From NCBI GenBank assembly GCA_949987705.1, contig CATLJY010000081.1, positions 124,001 to 188,000 on the forward strand: 64,000 nucleotides of DNA, in the 5' to 3' direction. The notes under the pieces are model-generated. The model had not been told where the DNA came from. It made no database searches and saw only the letters and a list, made by a program, of their open reading frames with translations. Shown here one piece after another: positions 44,839 to 56,641 of the stretch. How positions within the stretch are numbered: the stretch's first letter is position 1; every line of letters starts with the position of its first letter. The translations under genes and the position numbers were made by a program. The DNA is from Thereva unica. Taxonomy: Eukaryota; Arthropoda; Insecta; Diptera; Therevidae.

Positions 44839-47800
44839 TATTTATATTATAGTTTGGAATAATTTTTAATTTAAATTATGAAAGTTCACATAATATTAAA
44901 TTAGTTTCAGAATTTATATTTTTAGAATTTAGTTTATATTTTAGAAACATGTATTAATAAATTTATAATTAATATAAAAAATCATCGTTATCTATTTTGT
45001 AATATTTTAAAATTTATTCGTGGGTTTACTACATACTTCATTTAACTTTCAAATTGCATATAAAATATCAAATTCACAGTTGAAGGATCCGTTCAGTTGA
45101 ATCGTTTGTGGCAAAACGCCAACTTTTTACACAACTCTGTTTGGGCCCTAACAATTTTTTACAATTGCATGATTTTTTTTTACTTATTACATGACTTCAA
45201 CCGAGTGAAAGCTCGACAGGATTGTGGGGACTTCTTCTTGTATACTCAAGATTTGTGGCGTTGCTTATATAAGTAAGTATGTAGGTAAGTGACTACAAGA
45301 AAAAATTCCATAATTATTACAGTAATTTTATAGGAACTGCATATCAGTCTTTGCGAAAACAATTTACAGAAGCACAGGGCCCTGTCGGTCAGTCGGTATA
45401 TGTCGTTGTCGTCTCGGTTTTTAGTTGGTGTGGTGAGAGTCGGGTGGCGTGACAAGTCGTTTGAGTTGAAGAAATTGTCGTTTCAGTAAAATTACGACTC
45501 TCAGCATAGGGGTTAGAGAGTGTATGTGCTAAATTTTTGTGTTTCGTGAGGAATAAATATTTTTAGTTTGAAGAATAAACATTTTTGAGTTTGTATTTCG
45601 CGAAAATTTTAATAAATTCTAAACAATTTGCGATTAAAGACGTTAAATTCTGCTGAGATGTGGTTTAGTAGTTCAGAAGTATATTCAATGCAAACGCGAA
45701 GAATTAAAATTTTTTTGTTATTATTTCTTCCCAAACATTTGTCAGCATATCTCTGCCCTTTATCCAAATTTGGATGGTTTTCTAAAATTCGAACTTATGT
45801 TTGGAATTGTTTTCTATGTGTAATTTTTATTCTGAAATTATTAAAAACTTAAAATCAAACACTCCAAAATAACAAATATGTATTTTCTTTAAAATTTTTC
45901 TATTTTGTCACTAACGCAAACAGCCCGACCAAAAGTGACAGCAAAACTACAATGAAAACGACTGTCAGCACACCAAATAAGCTGCCGTTTATATCAGCAG
46001 ATTTTATACGACAAAAATCTACTATCAGCCTCTGTATTAGCTTCACTTCTTATGACAGCAAAAACGACTTTGGGCACAGGGCCACAGCTTGGATCTGGGA
46101 CGTAAACACAATTTGCACAAAACTACCAGTGCGATAAGTAACAATTTTATAGTCATTCACGCTCAACTCATCCTATTTCATTATTCATGATTCATATATT
46201 TCGCAACAAACTATTCTGTCGAGCAGTTCATAGTGATCTGACTTTGTAATTGTAATATTATTAACGAACTACTGCAAGAATGACGAAATGAAATTTACGC
46301 TAATTTTGATTTCATTTTAACGCCATTCGAAGTACGAATTCTACACAATCTCCCCAGGAACTTGCTAGTGTTCGTAGAAATTTTGCCAAAAAGCATTCCT
46401 TTAATATCCACAACCTCGAGTATCAAAGCGTGAAAAAATGGCTTGGAAAAAAGAATTGTGCCTTAGAATAGTATCCAGCCCAGAAGCCCGGTGTATGGAG
46501 GGTTTTTTCTCCTCTCCACCGCTCTAAATAAAGAAAATACTTATCTCTTGTACAGTTACAGTCTGATTTTGACATTGACGGATTCGCCATCATTTGTCAT
46601 CCGTTCCCAAAAGGATATACATTGGATATAGCCATGGCCGTGTATACGTGGACCTAGCTGTATACATGGAGCGGCGAGTATAGGCAATGCCTACGTGAAC
46701 CCCTCTGCACAATTCGACGCACAAATATCTTCTGTTGATGCTGGAACGCGCTCGTTGGGGTGAGATTTGAGAAACAAGTGAATGCGCCGCTCTGGTTGAA
46801 TTGTTGCGAAAATTTCTATTCATGGAAGGGCAACGGGCACAAGATGCGAATCCCATTTCTGTATTGGTCGATGTAAGGGTGTGAAACAGCGCCACAGAAC
46901 GGGGCTACTACCCGAAATGATTGTAGTAAAAGTCTCCATTTCTCTTTTACTTTTCGTCATGGATTCCTTCGAGCGATGCCGCTGTGCGCTCGGGGAGGAC
47001 GCATTCAAAATTAGAGTAGTGGAATAGGATTTCGAAACAAGTTGGCTTTAATCAGACAAATTGAATTTTTAATCAGATTAACAGCCTATCGTCGACAGAC
47101 CTTATAGATGCCAGAACTTAAGACGAAGGTCTGTCATGATTAATGTCTTAATCAGGCCCTTAGACTATTGTTTTCGGTTCTGAATGGCTTTTCGAATTTT
47201 ATTCCAGGAACTACCGTATGACTACTAATGCTATCGCATCATACAAATCATCAGTCAAAACCTTAAGATGGAGGTTCTTTTTTTATGCCACCGATGTACA
47301 CGGCGATTCGTGGAAGTGAATAACGACTTTTCGACTTTAGATGATTTGATTAATTGTTTGGAAAAAGTGAATAAGATTTCAAGAAATAGGTGGAGAGTTG
47401 GACGAGAATTTCTAGGGAGTTTCAAATTGCAGAACTCGATTTTTAGTTTGAACTACAAAGCTAATGCATATTACGGTAGCTTGCACAACTTTATTAACAT
47501 AAAAAAATGTCCAACTTAGTTTTCCTGTGAAATATAATCTCCTGTTTTTCAGTAGGCTACATTTTGTTGTACAACGAGCCTGGAAAAATATTGACGTGTT
47601 TGCGGATGTACCACGGTGCAAATATACTGCAAGAAAGTATCAGATCGCCGATCCCACCACTTGAGGCTAAGGCAATAGGCATCTGATTATGTTTCGGCGG
47701 CCACCAAGCGTAGAATGTAGCAAAGTCATAAGCTGGCTAAAAATAACTAGGGCTGTGGTGCACATGAAATTTTTACAGAGCTGACCAATTTTGGAAAGTG

Positions 47801-48750
47801 GACTACACCAAGCGATTCATGAAAAAACGTGGAGTAGGAAGCTGCAGAGGTTTAATATCGTGTCATCCAATATGTACATATGTGCATATAGGTATAAATA
47901 AGACCTATTGAATCTTCACCAGTTTAAAATAAAAAAATCCTTTATCTTAGCGCGTATTTTTGTCCGATCGCTCTCCCTTGACACTGATATTTTCTTGAGT
48001 CAGTGTCTCTTGAGTCAGTGATCTTGAAAATAACGCCTAGAAACCTGGATCGCAGCTCACAAAAACATGTTAGAATATTTACTAAACGCTAAAATGTAAA
48101 AAGTTAGTCGGTCAATTGAATTTCCAGCTGTCTGTTGAGTTTTAAATTTTTGATTATGGTGTTATGCCCGACTACCATTTTGGCAGGGGTGCAGATAGGG
48201 CCCATATAAGCCTATTTTGACCGCTGCCCTTAGACCCGATGTGGATTGCCCTATAAGGCACACACAAAGAACCCTCATTTGGCTTGAATCGGAATGGGCC
48301 ATTTGGCCCCCCTTGAGGAAAAATAATTGCACCTCAATTCAGAGTAGAAAAGGGACGTCGAAAAATCTGAGAATTTCGGGGTGGATATTTGAGTAATAAC
48401 TGCGCCGGCATCGAAAACTTTATATTTTTAAGCGCGAGTGTCATTTTACCAATACGGTCTCCCAATGGAGTACTAATTACGTCCAATGCTGCTTAACCTC
48501 TGAAATCGAACCAAAACCGGTGTATTGACTATGCTGAGGGATACTCTTCACTTTCACCAACATGATTGCCTGAAATATGACGCAATGCAACAACAAAAAC
48601 TAAAGCTTTGTATGAGTTAAAAAAACCCGGCTTCACCGACCTCAGTTCAATAACAATAATGTCCACTTCAATCCACATAAGTGGCTTCACCGGCTAAAGT
48701 CCATTTCATGTTCAATTCGTTGATGAAATTGTTGTTACTTTTTTGCCCGA
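44839..48750. other. No gene recognised in 3.9 kb
   Basis: Several 60-100 codon frames (for example 45246-45455, 46590-46895, 47268-47519) show no domain, repeat or conserved motif that I can name. Base composition varies, with a more GC-rich stretch at 46480-47000. This is the longest unassigned interval in the window. Confidence 0.45.
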
Positions 48751-48889
48751 AGTCTGAAATGCAAAAGCCCACTGGAATGGCATTCTTCTATTTCAGTTGA
48801 TTACTCTCTTTTGAACGAGCTTGTACCTTCCAGTTGGCGAACTGAGGTTTGTTTATACTTAGTTGGATATGTAGAAATTTTATGCCACC

Positions 48890-51145
48890 TGGGGTTATTT
48901 TAAAGTTCAGTTCGCCAATTTACTCGAACTTGCGCACCTCGTCCGGGAAGTCGAATATTACATCATTTTACTCGCTCACCACTCCGCATGGATTCTTGAA
49001 CTTAATACCACAGTCTCTAATTATCGTACCTCCTACAATAACACAATTATTTACGACTTCAAGAATGCGAATTATATCAGTATTGGCCGTGAATTATCCC
49101 TGGTTGACTGGGAGCATAGGCTATCAGGTAATGATCTTGACGAAGTAGTATTATGCTTTTATACTATTCTTTTTAGCATCATTGACAAACATGTACCCAG
49201 GATTAAAAAAAGGGATAAATTATCGGAACCATGGCTGAATAAGGATATTCGTTCGCTTCGTAATCATAGAAATAAATTGTATAATATGATTAGAAATAAC
49301 CTCAACGTAAATGCGGATTTTAAATTAGCATACACTAGGTTAGCCTCTGAATTTAGTGTTAGGTCACGCGAGGCCTACATATACTACATATCTCAACTCT
49401 ATCGGAAATAGCATCATAAATGACCCCAAGAAGTTTTTCGCTTTTGTTAATACAAAACGAAAGACCTTAGGCTATCCGACAACAATGACAAACGGTAGTA
49501 AACACTCTTCGTGCCCCCAAGAGATCTGTAGCATGTTTGCTGATAAGTTCAGCAAAGTTTATTGCCCCAAGTCCAATTCTAATACGCACACTGACACTTT
49601 TCTTATAAATAATCTTATAGATAATCTTTCCCTGTCTGTTGACGATATAATGTCCGGTTTAAATAATCTCGACACTAATAAAGGTCACGGCCCAGACAAT
49701 GTACCTGAAATTCTCCTGAAGCTGCTCAAAAGAGGAACTGCTTCCGCTCCACCTTATCTTTAACAAATCATTATCGCTAGGAAAGTTTCCTAATATATGG
49801 AAGAAATCCTACCTCACGCCAATTCATAAAGCTGCTGATAAACAATCGGTCGGCAACTACAGAGGCATTGCTATCTTATCATCGATCCCTAAACTTTTCG
49901 AGAAACTTATTCATGACAAGATCGCCCCCTTAATCGATCCTCATCTCAACGAAGAACAACACGGTTTCAGAAAAGGGCGCTCAACCACTTCTAACCTTAT
50001 GGTTCTAACCTCCGAAGTGCTTTGTGGGATGGAGAACGGTTATCAAATCGATGCTGTTTATACTGACTTCAGCAAAGCTTTTGACCGAGTTGACCACAAT
50101 ACCTTAATTTCAAAGCTTTTTAAATTTGGAATTTCGGGACTTCCGCTGGAATGGATAAAATCATATCTTGACGGAAGATCACAGGTTATCAGATTCCAAG
50201 GATTTCTATCGAAGGAGATTGACGTCACTTCCGGCGTTCCTCAAGGCAGCCATCTAGGCCCTCTACTTTTTAATATATTCATCTCTGACTTATCTGAAAA
50301 ATTAGGTAATATTCCTCATCTCTTCTACGCAGATGACCTCAAAATATATAGCACCATTAAGTCCCAAGCCGACGTATCATTTCTCCAGTCGAAACACAAA
50401 GTATTGCAAGATTGGTGCATAGCCAATAAATTACATCTCAACACTGACAAGTGCCATGCAATTACTTTCTCTCGAAAGAAAACCACTCATCTGCACAAAT
50501 ATTATCTCAATGGCTAGATATTGAATCATGTCGATCATATTGTGGATTTAGGTGTTGTCCTAGACAAGAAACTAAATTTCAATATGCACTATGATAATAT
50601 TACTGCCAGGGCCAATAAGCTTCTTGGCTTTATAAAGAGAAGGGCTAAAGAGTTCGGTAATGTATGGGTTACAAAAACACTTTTTGTTCCTTAGTCCGCC
50701 CAATCCTGGAATGCGCTTGCTCGGTCTGGGATCCCATTTTCGAAGTTAACAGGATCAGGATTGAATCTGTTCAAAAGAAATTTCTCCTTTTTGCTTTGAG
50801 ACATCTGCATGATCCGCACGATTTTCAAGCCATGTCCGGCTCAAAGTTTTAGAGCTTATGCCACTGTCGACGAGGAGAAAAATGCTTATTTCATGCCTTA
50901 CCCTGGACATTATAAATGACAACCTTAAAGTACAGTTTCTATCGCGCATGATCAAATTCAATGATGATGTTCGACATACAAGACATACGAAACTTCTTAA
51001 GGAATACCCGCACCTCACTGAATATGGAAGAAACGAGCCCGTCAACAGAGGTTGTATGGTCTTCAATAGCCATGGATCATGTTTTTCCCCTACAATTGAT
51101 AAAATATCCTTTAAGAAAAAACTTAGATCCCTACTTATAGCATGA
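48890..51145 (+). pseudogene. Jockey-type LINE polyprotein remnant
   Basis: In order: linker (ISIGRELSLVDWEHRL near 49070, DIRSLRNHRNKLYN near 49245), a shift near 49390, FFAFVNTKRKT and DTNKGHGPDNVPEILLKL, a shift near 49745, then RT in one frame to 50517: SVGNYRGIAILSSIPKLF, QHGFRKGRSTTSNLMV, YTDFSKAFDRVDHNTL, TSGVPQGSHLGPLLFNIF, FYADDLKIY (catalytic DD) and NTDKCHAITF. A TAG at 50515 follows, then C-terminal pieces with CSLVRPILECACSVWDP and 50858-51145. Inactive but fairly young. Confidence 0.78.
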
Positions 51146-51213
51146 ATCCTTCCCACTAACAATTATCTTTAGCCAGTGTAATTTTTAAGACTGAATATTA
51201 TAAGAACTATAAT

Positions 51214-51518
51214 GGCCTCGATTCCCAGATCCGGCGGCGGGGAAGTGAGTTGCGGATTTGACACTTTGCGATTCTCAAATCCGCAACCCCGAATTTCTTT
51301 TTGACATTTTCCGCGCTGTAAAAGTGTGATCCGCAACAAATTTTCTGCGGATTTGAACGACAAATGCGCCTAAGATAATCCGACATCGTATATTTCATTA
51401 TCGCGTGAGTCTTCACTCCGAATTTTCGATTTAAACCAATCCGGGACTGCGGATTTGAGAATCGCAAAGTGTCAAATCCGCACTCACTTCCCCGCCGCCG
51501 GATCTGGGAATCGAGGCC
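51214..51518. mobile_element. 305-bp MITE with ~70-bp perfect inverted ends
   Basis: Ends read GGCCTCGATTCCCAGATCC and its exact reverse; the inverted match extends through GATTCTCAAATCCGCA with about one mismatch. AAT lies on both sides (51211-51213, 51519-51521), giving a likely 3-bp duplication inside a LINE 3' UTR. No coding sequence. A truncated relative lies at 44573. GG-ended termini and a 3-bp duplication are Harbinger-like, although AAT is not the usual TWA. Confidence 0.85.
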
Positions 51519-51805
51519 AATGTAATGTAATTTAATAGCCTTGTTTGGCTTATAAATAAATAAATAAAAATAAGATAATTTGAAATAAGATTTGCCTACT
51601 AGCGCCATTATGAAAAACTGATAAGCATTCATCGCTTCAGCATCGGCATGCCCTTCATTTGCTACGTGGGGTTCTTATGGGAAACCTGCGAGGAAAGCCT
51701 CCTTTTGGCATGCCCCTGAGGCAATCCCCTTTTTAAATGCAGTGTGGTGATGTTTAAAAAGTTTAGGCTATAGTTATAAGGTCTTAATAAGGTCTAATAT
51801 ATTAA

Positions 51806-52274
51806 GGGTATTCATTTCACTTTTCAAATGTTTGTAGTTTTGTAGTTTCGTAGTTTCGTATGAACAACTACATTGAATAATTTTCTTAGTTCATTTTTCT
51901 TATTATTACTAAGTGCCATTTTTAAGTTGTGATATTTTGAAGTTGTTGTTTTTTGAGAAAATGTCGAGAAAAAGTGAAAAACAAAAATTATTGGAAGCAT
52001 AAATCGATAAAGCTGCTATCAATGTTCCGATAGCCATCTTTTAAAATCGCAGCAATTAAATTCAATTAAGTAATTCAAAACACTTGACAACCGTCAATAT
52101 CACTACTACGACAATTTAAAATTACGAAGCCGTTTTGAAACTCAGTAGCTTCGTACTTCACACAAAATGTCGTAGTTAAAAAATATATGTAAATGAACTA
52201 CGAAAACTACGAACAACTACGAAGTACAACAAGTACGAAAAGTACGAAGAATTTCCGAAGTGAAATGAATACCC
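51806..52274. mobile_element. 469-bp MITE with TTAA target duplication
   Basis: TTAA at 51802-51805 and 52275-52278; terminal inverted repeats GGGTATTCATTTCACTT on both sides. Next to each end are short runs of TAGTTTCG-type (left) and ACGAACTAC-type (right) repeats that pair with each other. TTAA duplication suggests a piggyBac- or Kolobok-type transposase. No coding sequence. Confidence 0.8.
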
Positions 52275-52278
52275 TTAA

Positions 52279-52970
52279 TATATTTATGCCCGATTTCTTC
52301 ACTTTACACATATTCGCGGGTTTTCTAACTTTAGAGTAAAGATAACCTTCAATTAAATGTTGTACAGGTTTCTTCATGGGAATCCAAAATTACGTATTCC
52401 ACAGATAGTTAACCTATCATTGATATGACAGTTCTGAAAATTGCTGACAAATGTTTAGCTTTTGCGCAAGTCGTGGACAAATATCGCCAAATTACGTTGA
52501 AATAATTTTAAAATTTTTGAGACAGGGAGTATTTAAGTTAATATTGTCATTTATGAATGAAAAATATATGTTAATGTAATTTTTGCAGTTGTAATGGAAA
52601 AAGACAATGTAATTTTAATATTTTCGATTAAATTATCTTCGCTCTCATCGGTCGAGAAAACATTCATAAATGCTATTTTTAACACATATAATGAAATACT
52701 TACAAAAATGTCAGCCACAAAAATTTTGACAATTCAATAGAACAAACCGACAGATAATCCTTCAAAATTGGTCAGTTAACTTTATCCCCCCGAGAAGTCT
52801 TAACCCAATGGTAGCATAAGTAAAGAAACCCAATTTCTCTAGTTATACTATGGATAACGTTATCGGAGGTAGGTATAGCCTATTGCGAAGAAATCGGGCA
52901 TTAGTTTTCATATGGAGAGCTTTGCTTGTGCGCGGCCCTTCGTCCACATGCGTTTTGGGTAATCAGGTGG
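52279..52970. other. No gene recognised
   Basis: AT-rich interval without motif that I can interpret. Confidence 0.4.
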
Positions 52971-52975
52971 TACTT

Positions 52976-53100
52976 TTTTATGTGGCATGGTCAAGCTCAG
53001 GAATCACCTTTTGTACCACTAGTCCGTCGTGTCGTTCAACTCATGATACAATGTCTACTGGTAAGCTTGACCTGAAGATAGAAAAAGAATATGAAAGGTA
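52976..53100 (-). mobile_element. CR1-like LINE 3' end
   Basis: On the minus strand it ends GAGCTTGACCATGCCACAT plus A-run, nearly identical to 23610-23720. Only about 125 bp remain, joined at about 53100 to an unrelated LINE RT fragment on the other strand. Confidence 0.65.
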
Positions 53101-53109
53101 CTTGAAATA

Positions 53110-53430
53110 TTTAGGGTGTGGATTTCCCCACCCAAAGCCCTTCCGGTGGCCCTCAAGGAAGTCACATTGGTCCTCTTCTCTTTATTCTAACACTTGCTAA
53201 CATTATTCCTTTGCATACACAGTAAAATATTGATTTACGCTGATGACATCAAATTGTACATAAAGAGTATTGAGGATTGCAAACTATTTCAAGTTGACGT
53301 TGACACATTTTACTCTTGGTGTGCTAACAACAACCTGGTTCTTAATATTAGTAAATGGAGTAGGATTAGAACGAGACGTGGTCCTATAATATTTAAGTAC
53401 ACCTTTTCTTTTGAGGCTAGTTAATATATT
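53110..53430 (+). pseudogene. Jockey-type LINE RT fragment
   Basis: RT palm fragment: GPQGSHIGPLLFIL near 53145, then IYADDIKLY near 53235 with the catalytic aspartates, then YSWCANNNLVLNISK. Two frames are needed. Neither end of the parent element is present. Confidence 0.65.
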
Positions 53431-54859
53431 CTGTTCTAAATCCAGCATTTTCTACATTGGCATTTTTTTATTAAACTGTACAATATACATATGTATTTCT
53501 TTTGGTTACTTAGATACATATCTACTATATTTGTTCAGCCTTGTCTCATCTAATTTGTCATTTTTTTGATTTCAGCTGCATTTTTGGTAATGGTTTTAAA
53601 AATACTACTTAGCTAGGACTGAAACCTTCCTACAGTGGCTTAATAGAGAACTAGTCTATTGAATTCTTGTAACTTTTTATTTATATAACTCCAAAAAAGT
53701 GCTTTAAATAGTGTTTGTGTAAAATTGCAAAGTGGTTCTTTTAATTACAATGACAAAATAACTACATTCTTCTCCATTTTTTACTCACTATTTCGCTTAA
53801 CACTTCTTACAATTTCTTACTAAATATAGAACGAAATAAAATATATTTTTATCAATAACAGAAATCTCCCAACTATTTTAAGAAGAATACAAGAATAGCT
53901 CCTCTAGCAGGGATAAAAAAACACTAAGTTCCGTTTAGGGGTTTCTCTACAACTTGATTAATATCCACTCATTACTCAAACTCCCTTTCCTGCATTCTCG
54001 TGTGCTAGAATTTATTTAAGTTGTGCCATCTTCCAAGGGATGCATATGCCACTCAGACATCACAATCACAGACGGGAGTATAGAATTTCGGGAATTCCCT
54101 TCCTTGGATCCTTTTGTCTTGTACAGCATTTTGGTGTTAACGTAATTTTAATAAGTGTGCAGCTGAGAGATTTCACGGATAATCTGCACCATTAGTTCGA
54201 TATGGATTTTCTATTTTTCAATTATATCCCTTAAGGGTGCAGGCTTTTATTCTTAGGTAATTCAGAACAATCCCGATATAATTATACATAGCTGTTCAGT
54301 CCTCATCTAATTCCTGAAATACTTATCCTTATAGGAATGGACGAAAAAAATGGGGAAATTTATAATTAAATCATTTTGAAATATTTTCGAGTCGCAATAG
54401 GTGAAAAACCTTGCGAGTTCACTTTTTATACCTTATATACTTCCATCCAGGTACAGATATGGATTTATATCGCAGGACTACCGGCTTACACTTTCACGTT
54501 CACGTTTTGTGTGGCAGCAGGAAAAAAATATGAAAAATCTCCGGTGTTAAATATTAACAGTGATGGATTACCGACGAAATAATTTTTGGCTCCCAATATA
54601 TTATATGACGTTAATTTTCCACGGTGAGCGAGGAAGCCCGGAAAATGTGCTCTTGACCGGTTCAGTGAATTTTATTTGGGTGCAATTTTTTCCATTACAT
54701 ATTTTTTAGTAAAGCAATAATTTATCAACTAGAGAAGGCTTTAGCGGAAAAATCAGTTAGGATAATTCTATGTACATATAACTCAAGTAACAGAATTATA
54801 TTTCTTCGAAAGCGAAGAATTTGCTATTATTATAAAATCCGGTGATATCGATTCCGATT
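53431..54859. other. No gene recognised
   Basis: AT-rich sequence flanking the LTR element. No supported feature. Confidence 0.45.
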
Positions 54860-54864
54860 GTCGG

Positions 54865-56629
54865 TGTTTTTTATACAAAAACTTTAAACAAATAGCGGAA
54901 TTTCTCTGACGCTTCTAACTGCAGTACACCTGTGAAAAAAAAAGGTAAAGAAACAAAAACCAAATAAAAGAAGAAGAAGTAGGATTCAGTTACAACAGTT
55001 CAAATTTATTCATGATAATTCAAATATCAGTAATTCAATAAAATTCAAGTTCCTATAAATTAGTTCAAATTTAGTTATTTAGTTTTAGTTAATTAGTTTA
55101 GTTAGTAAGTTTATTAATTCAAATTTCAATAAAGAACAAAACTTCTGATAATTAAAGATTTGTCAAATTATTTAGTCAAATGACGATTTAATCAAAGTTT
55201 ACTTAATTCACCCTCAACAATGTTGGAAACTATAATTCAATTTCTTAATAACTTCAATATACAAAAGGGATAAAAACTTTGACAATTCATAAGTTAACAA
55301 AGTATTAATTCAAGTGAAGACTCACTCAAAATTTATTTGGATCACCCTCGACAATGTTGAAAACTATAAAATTCAATCTCATCACCTCGTCAACGATGTA
55401 AGCTATGAATTAATTATCGAATTGCAAAAATCACCTCTACAACGTTGTTCACTAAATCGCGAAGTTTAAAATTTCGAAGAAATAATAAATTCAATCACCG
55501 AATCACAAAGGAAATAAAAGAGAAAAGAAAAAAATATATATATAGAATTTTATCAGCATATAAATGAGGTACTCACCTGTTTTTTAGAGTTGACCTTGAA
55601 CTTGTATGACAAAAAGGAAATTACTGTTGTATGAAAACAACAAGGAAAGGAAGTACTGTGTTGATGGTCGAATCCCAACAACACAGTAAAGATTAATATC
55701 TTTGTTGATGGTCGAATCCCAACAACAAAGAAAGGTTAGTAGTTTGTTATGGTCGAAACCCAAAACAAACGAAATTAATAAGCCTTGTTGATGGTCGAAT
55801 CCCAACAACAAGGAAAATTAGTAAATCTGTTAATGGTCGAAGCCCAAAAACAGAAAAAGGTTAGTAAACCTTGTTGATGGTCGAATCCCAACAACAAGGA
55901 AAATTAGTAAACCTGTTAATGGTCGAAGCCCAAAAACAGGAAAAGGTTAGTAAACCTTGTTGATGGTCGAATCCCAACAACAAGGAAAATTAATAAATCT
56001 GTTGTTGGTCGAAACCCAACAACAGAGGAAAGTTAGAAATGGAAAAAAAAAAAAAAAAGAATAAGGAGGAAAAAAGGAACAAGTCCAGGATCAACTTACC
56101 TCGGTGAAGCTCCGGTGCAGAGAGAGCGAGCGTTTCGTTCGCAACAACATTTAATCGTTTGCTTGAATTTCAAGTTCAAGTGGGGATACAAAAGAAAACC
56201 GTAACGTTTGAAGTGATTTTTGCTTCGACGATAAAAGTGGGAATGCTAATTTATGTGTAAGCGTGTATTGAGGTGATGGGGTTACCAGAGTAAATTTTGA
56301 ATGAATATCGTAAATTGAAAATTAATTCTAATAAAATTAAATTATATTAATGTTAATGACGATGTAATTTGATGATGACTAATGTGGCGATCTTGGCCAA
56401 ATATGATGATGTTTATGTTTTGATGGATGTCCATTAGTAGCCAAATGACCAATCTTCCTTATTCAGAGGTTCCGAAAATGTGTAATTAAACCTGTTCCTC
56501 ATCAATAAATGTTATTCATCTGTAATAATAAAAAATTAAATGCCCTAAAGGTGATTCGGTGATTGGATTTTAATCCGACAGAATTCAAAGGATAACGAAG
56601 AAATTCCTCGCTGTGAAAGTATTTGAACA
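54865..56629 (-). repeat. 3' LTR (left copy)
   Basis: Near-identical to 60043-61807; the only difference noticed is in an A-run at about 56043 (AAATGG vs AAATGGG). At 55624-56026 it carries an array of hairpins. At 55208-55460 it carries four looser repeats of the type CACCCTCAACAATGTTG, also self-complementary. AATAAA motifs are present but I could not fix R/U5 borders. Confidence 0.92.
55624..56026 (-). repeat. Array of nine covarying hairpins in the LTR
   Basis: Units at about 42-46 bp spacing share the core TGGTCGAANCCCA. In each, TGG pairs with CCA around a 7-nt loop TCGAANC, and flanking bases form an outer stem of 6-10 bp that differs between units yet stays paired: ACTGTGTTG/CAACACAGT (55655), TCTTTGTTG/CAACAAAGA (55699), GTTTGTT/AACAAAC (55742), CCTTGTTG/CAACAAGG (55783, 55869, 55955), TCTGTT/AACAGA (55826), CCTGTT/AACAGG (55912) and TCTGTTG/CAACAGA (55998). 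A degenerate tenth, lacking the core, precedes at 55624. Inner and outer stems are separated by one or two A-A mismatches. Repeated in the other LTR. Confidence 0.9.
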
Positions 56630-56641
56630 TACTCCCCCCCG
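56630..56641 (-). promoter_or_regulatory. Polypurine tract
   Basis: On the minus strand ACGGGGGGGAGTA lies directly upstream of the TGTTC start of the 3' LTR. Position and composition fit the plus-strand primer of reverse transcription. Confidence 0.75.

Larger units (their letters stand above)
48760..51571 (+). mobile_element. Jockey-type LINE, 5'-truncated
   Basis: Contains the end of the endonuclease or linker region, RT, C-terminal domain and a 3' UTR ending AATAAATAAATAAA at about 51556-51571. The 3' UTR is interrupted by a MITE (51214-51518); without it the sequence reads TATAATGTAATGTAATTT, a common LINE 3' end. Related to LINE A at 30-34 kb. Confidence 0.8.

Noticed and set aside
46590..46895. 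101-codon minus-strand frame
   Set aside because: Unusual for its length in AT-rich DNA but caused by locally higher GC; no motif or context.
48849..49148. 99-codon plus-strand frame
   Set aside because: Overlaps the linker of the Jockey-type LINE in the wrong frame; the true frame carries SIGRELSLVDWEHRL.
51207..51632. 141-codon minus-strand frame
   Set aside because: It crosses a perfect-ended MITE and the LINE 3' tail, so coding is not credible.
55584..55811. 75-codon frame in the LTR (also at 60762-60989)
   Set aside because: It is the translation of the hairpin array; its apparent peptide repeats come from the DNA units, and it lies in an LTR.
55620..56030. CRISPR-like array
   Set aside because: Regular spacing and repeats suggested it, but repeat cores are only 13 bp, spacers are similar AAAATTAGTAA-type sequence, the unit forms covarying hairpins, and the locus is a eukaryotic LTR.
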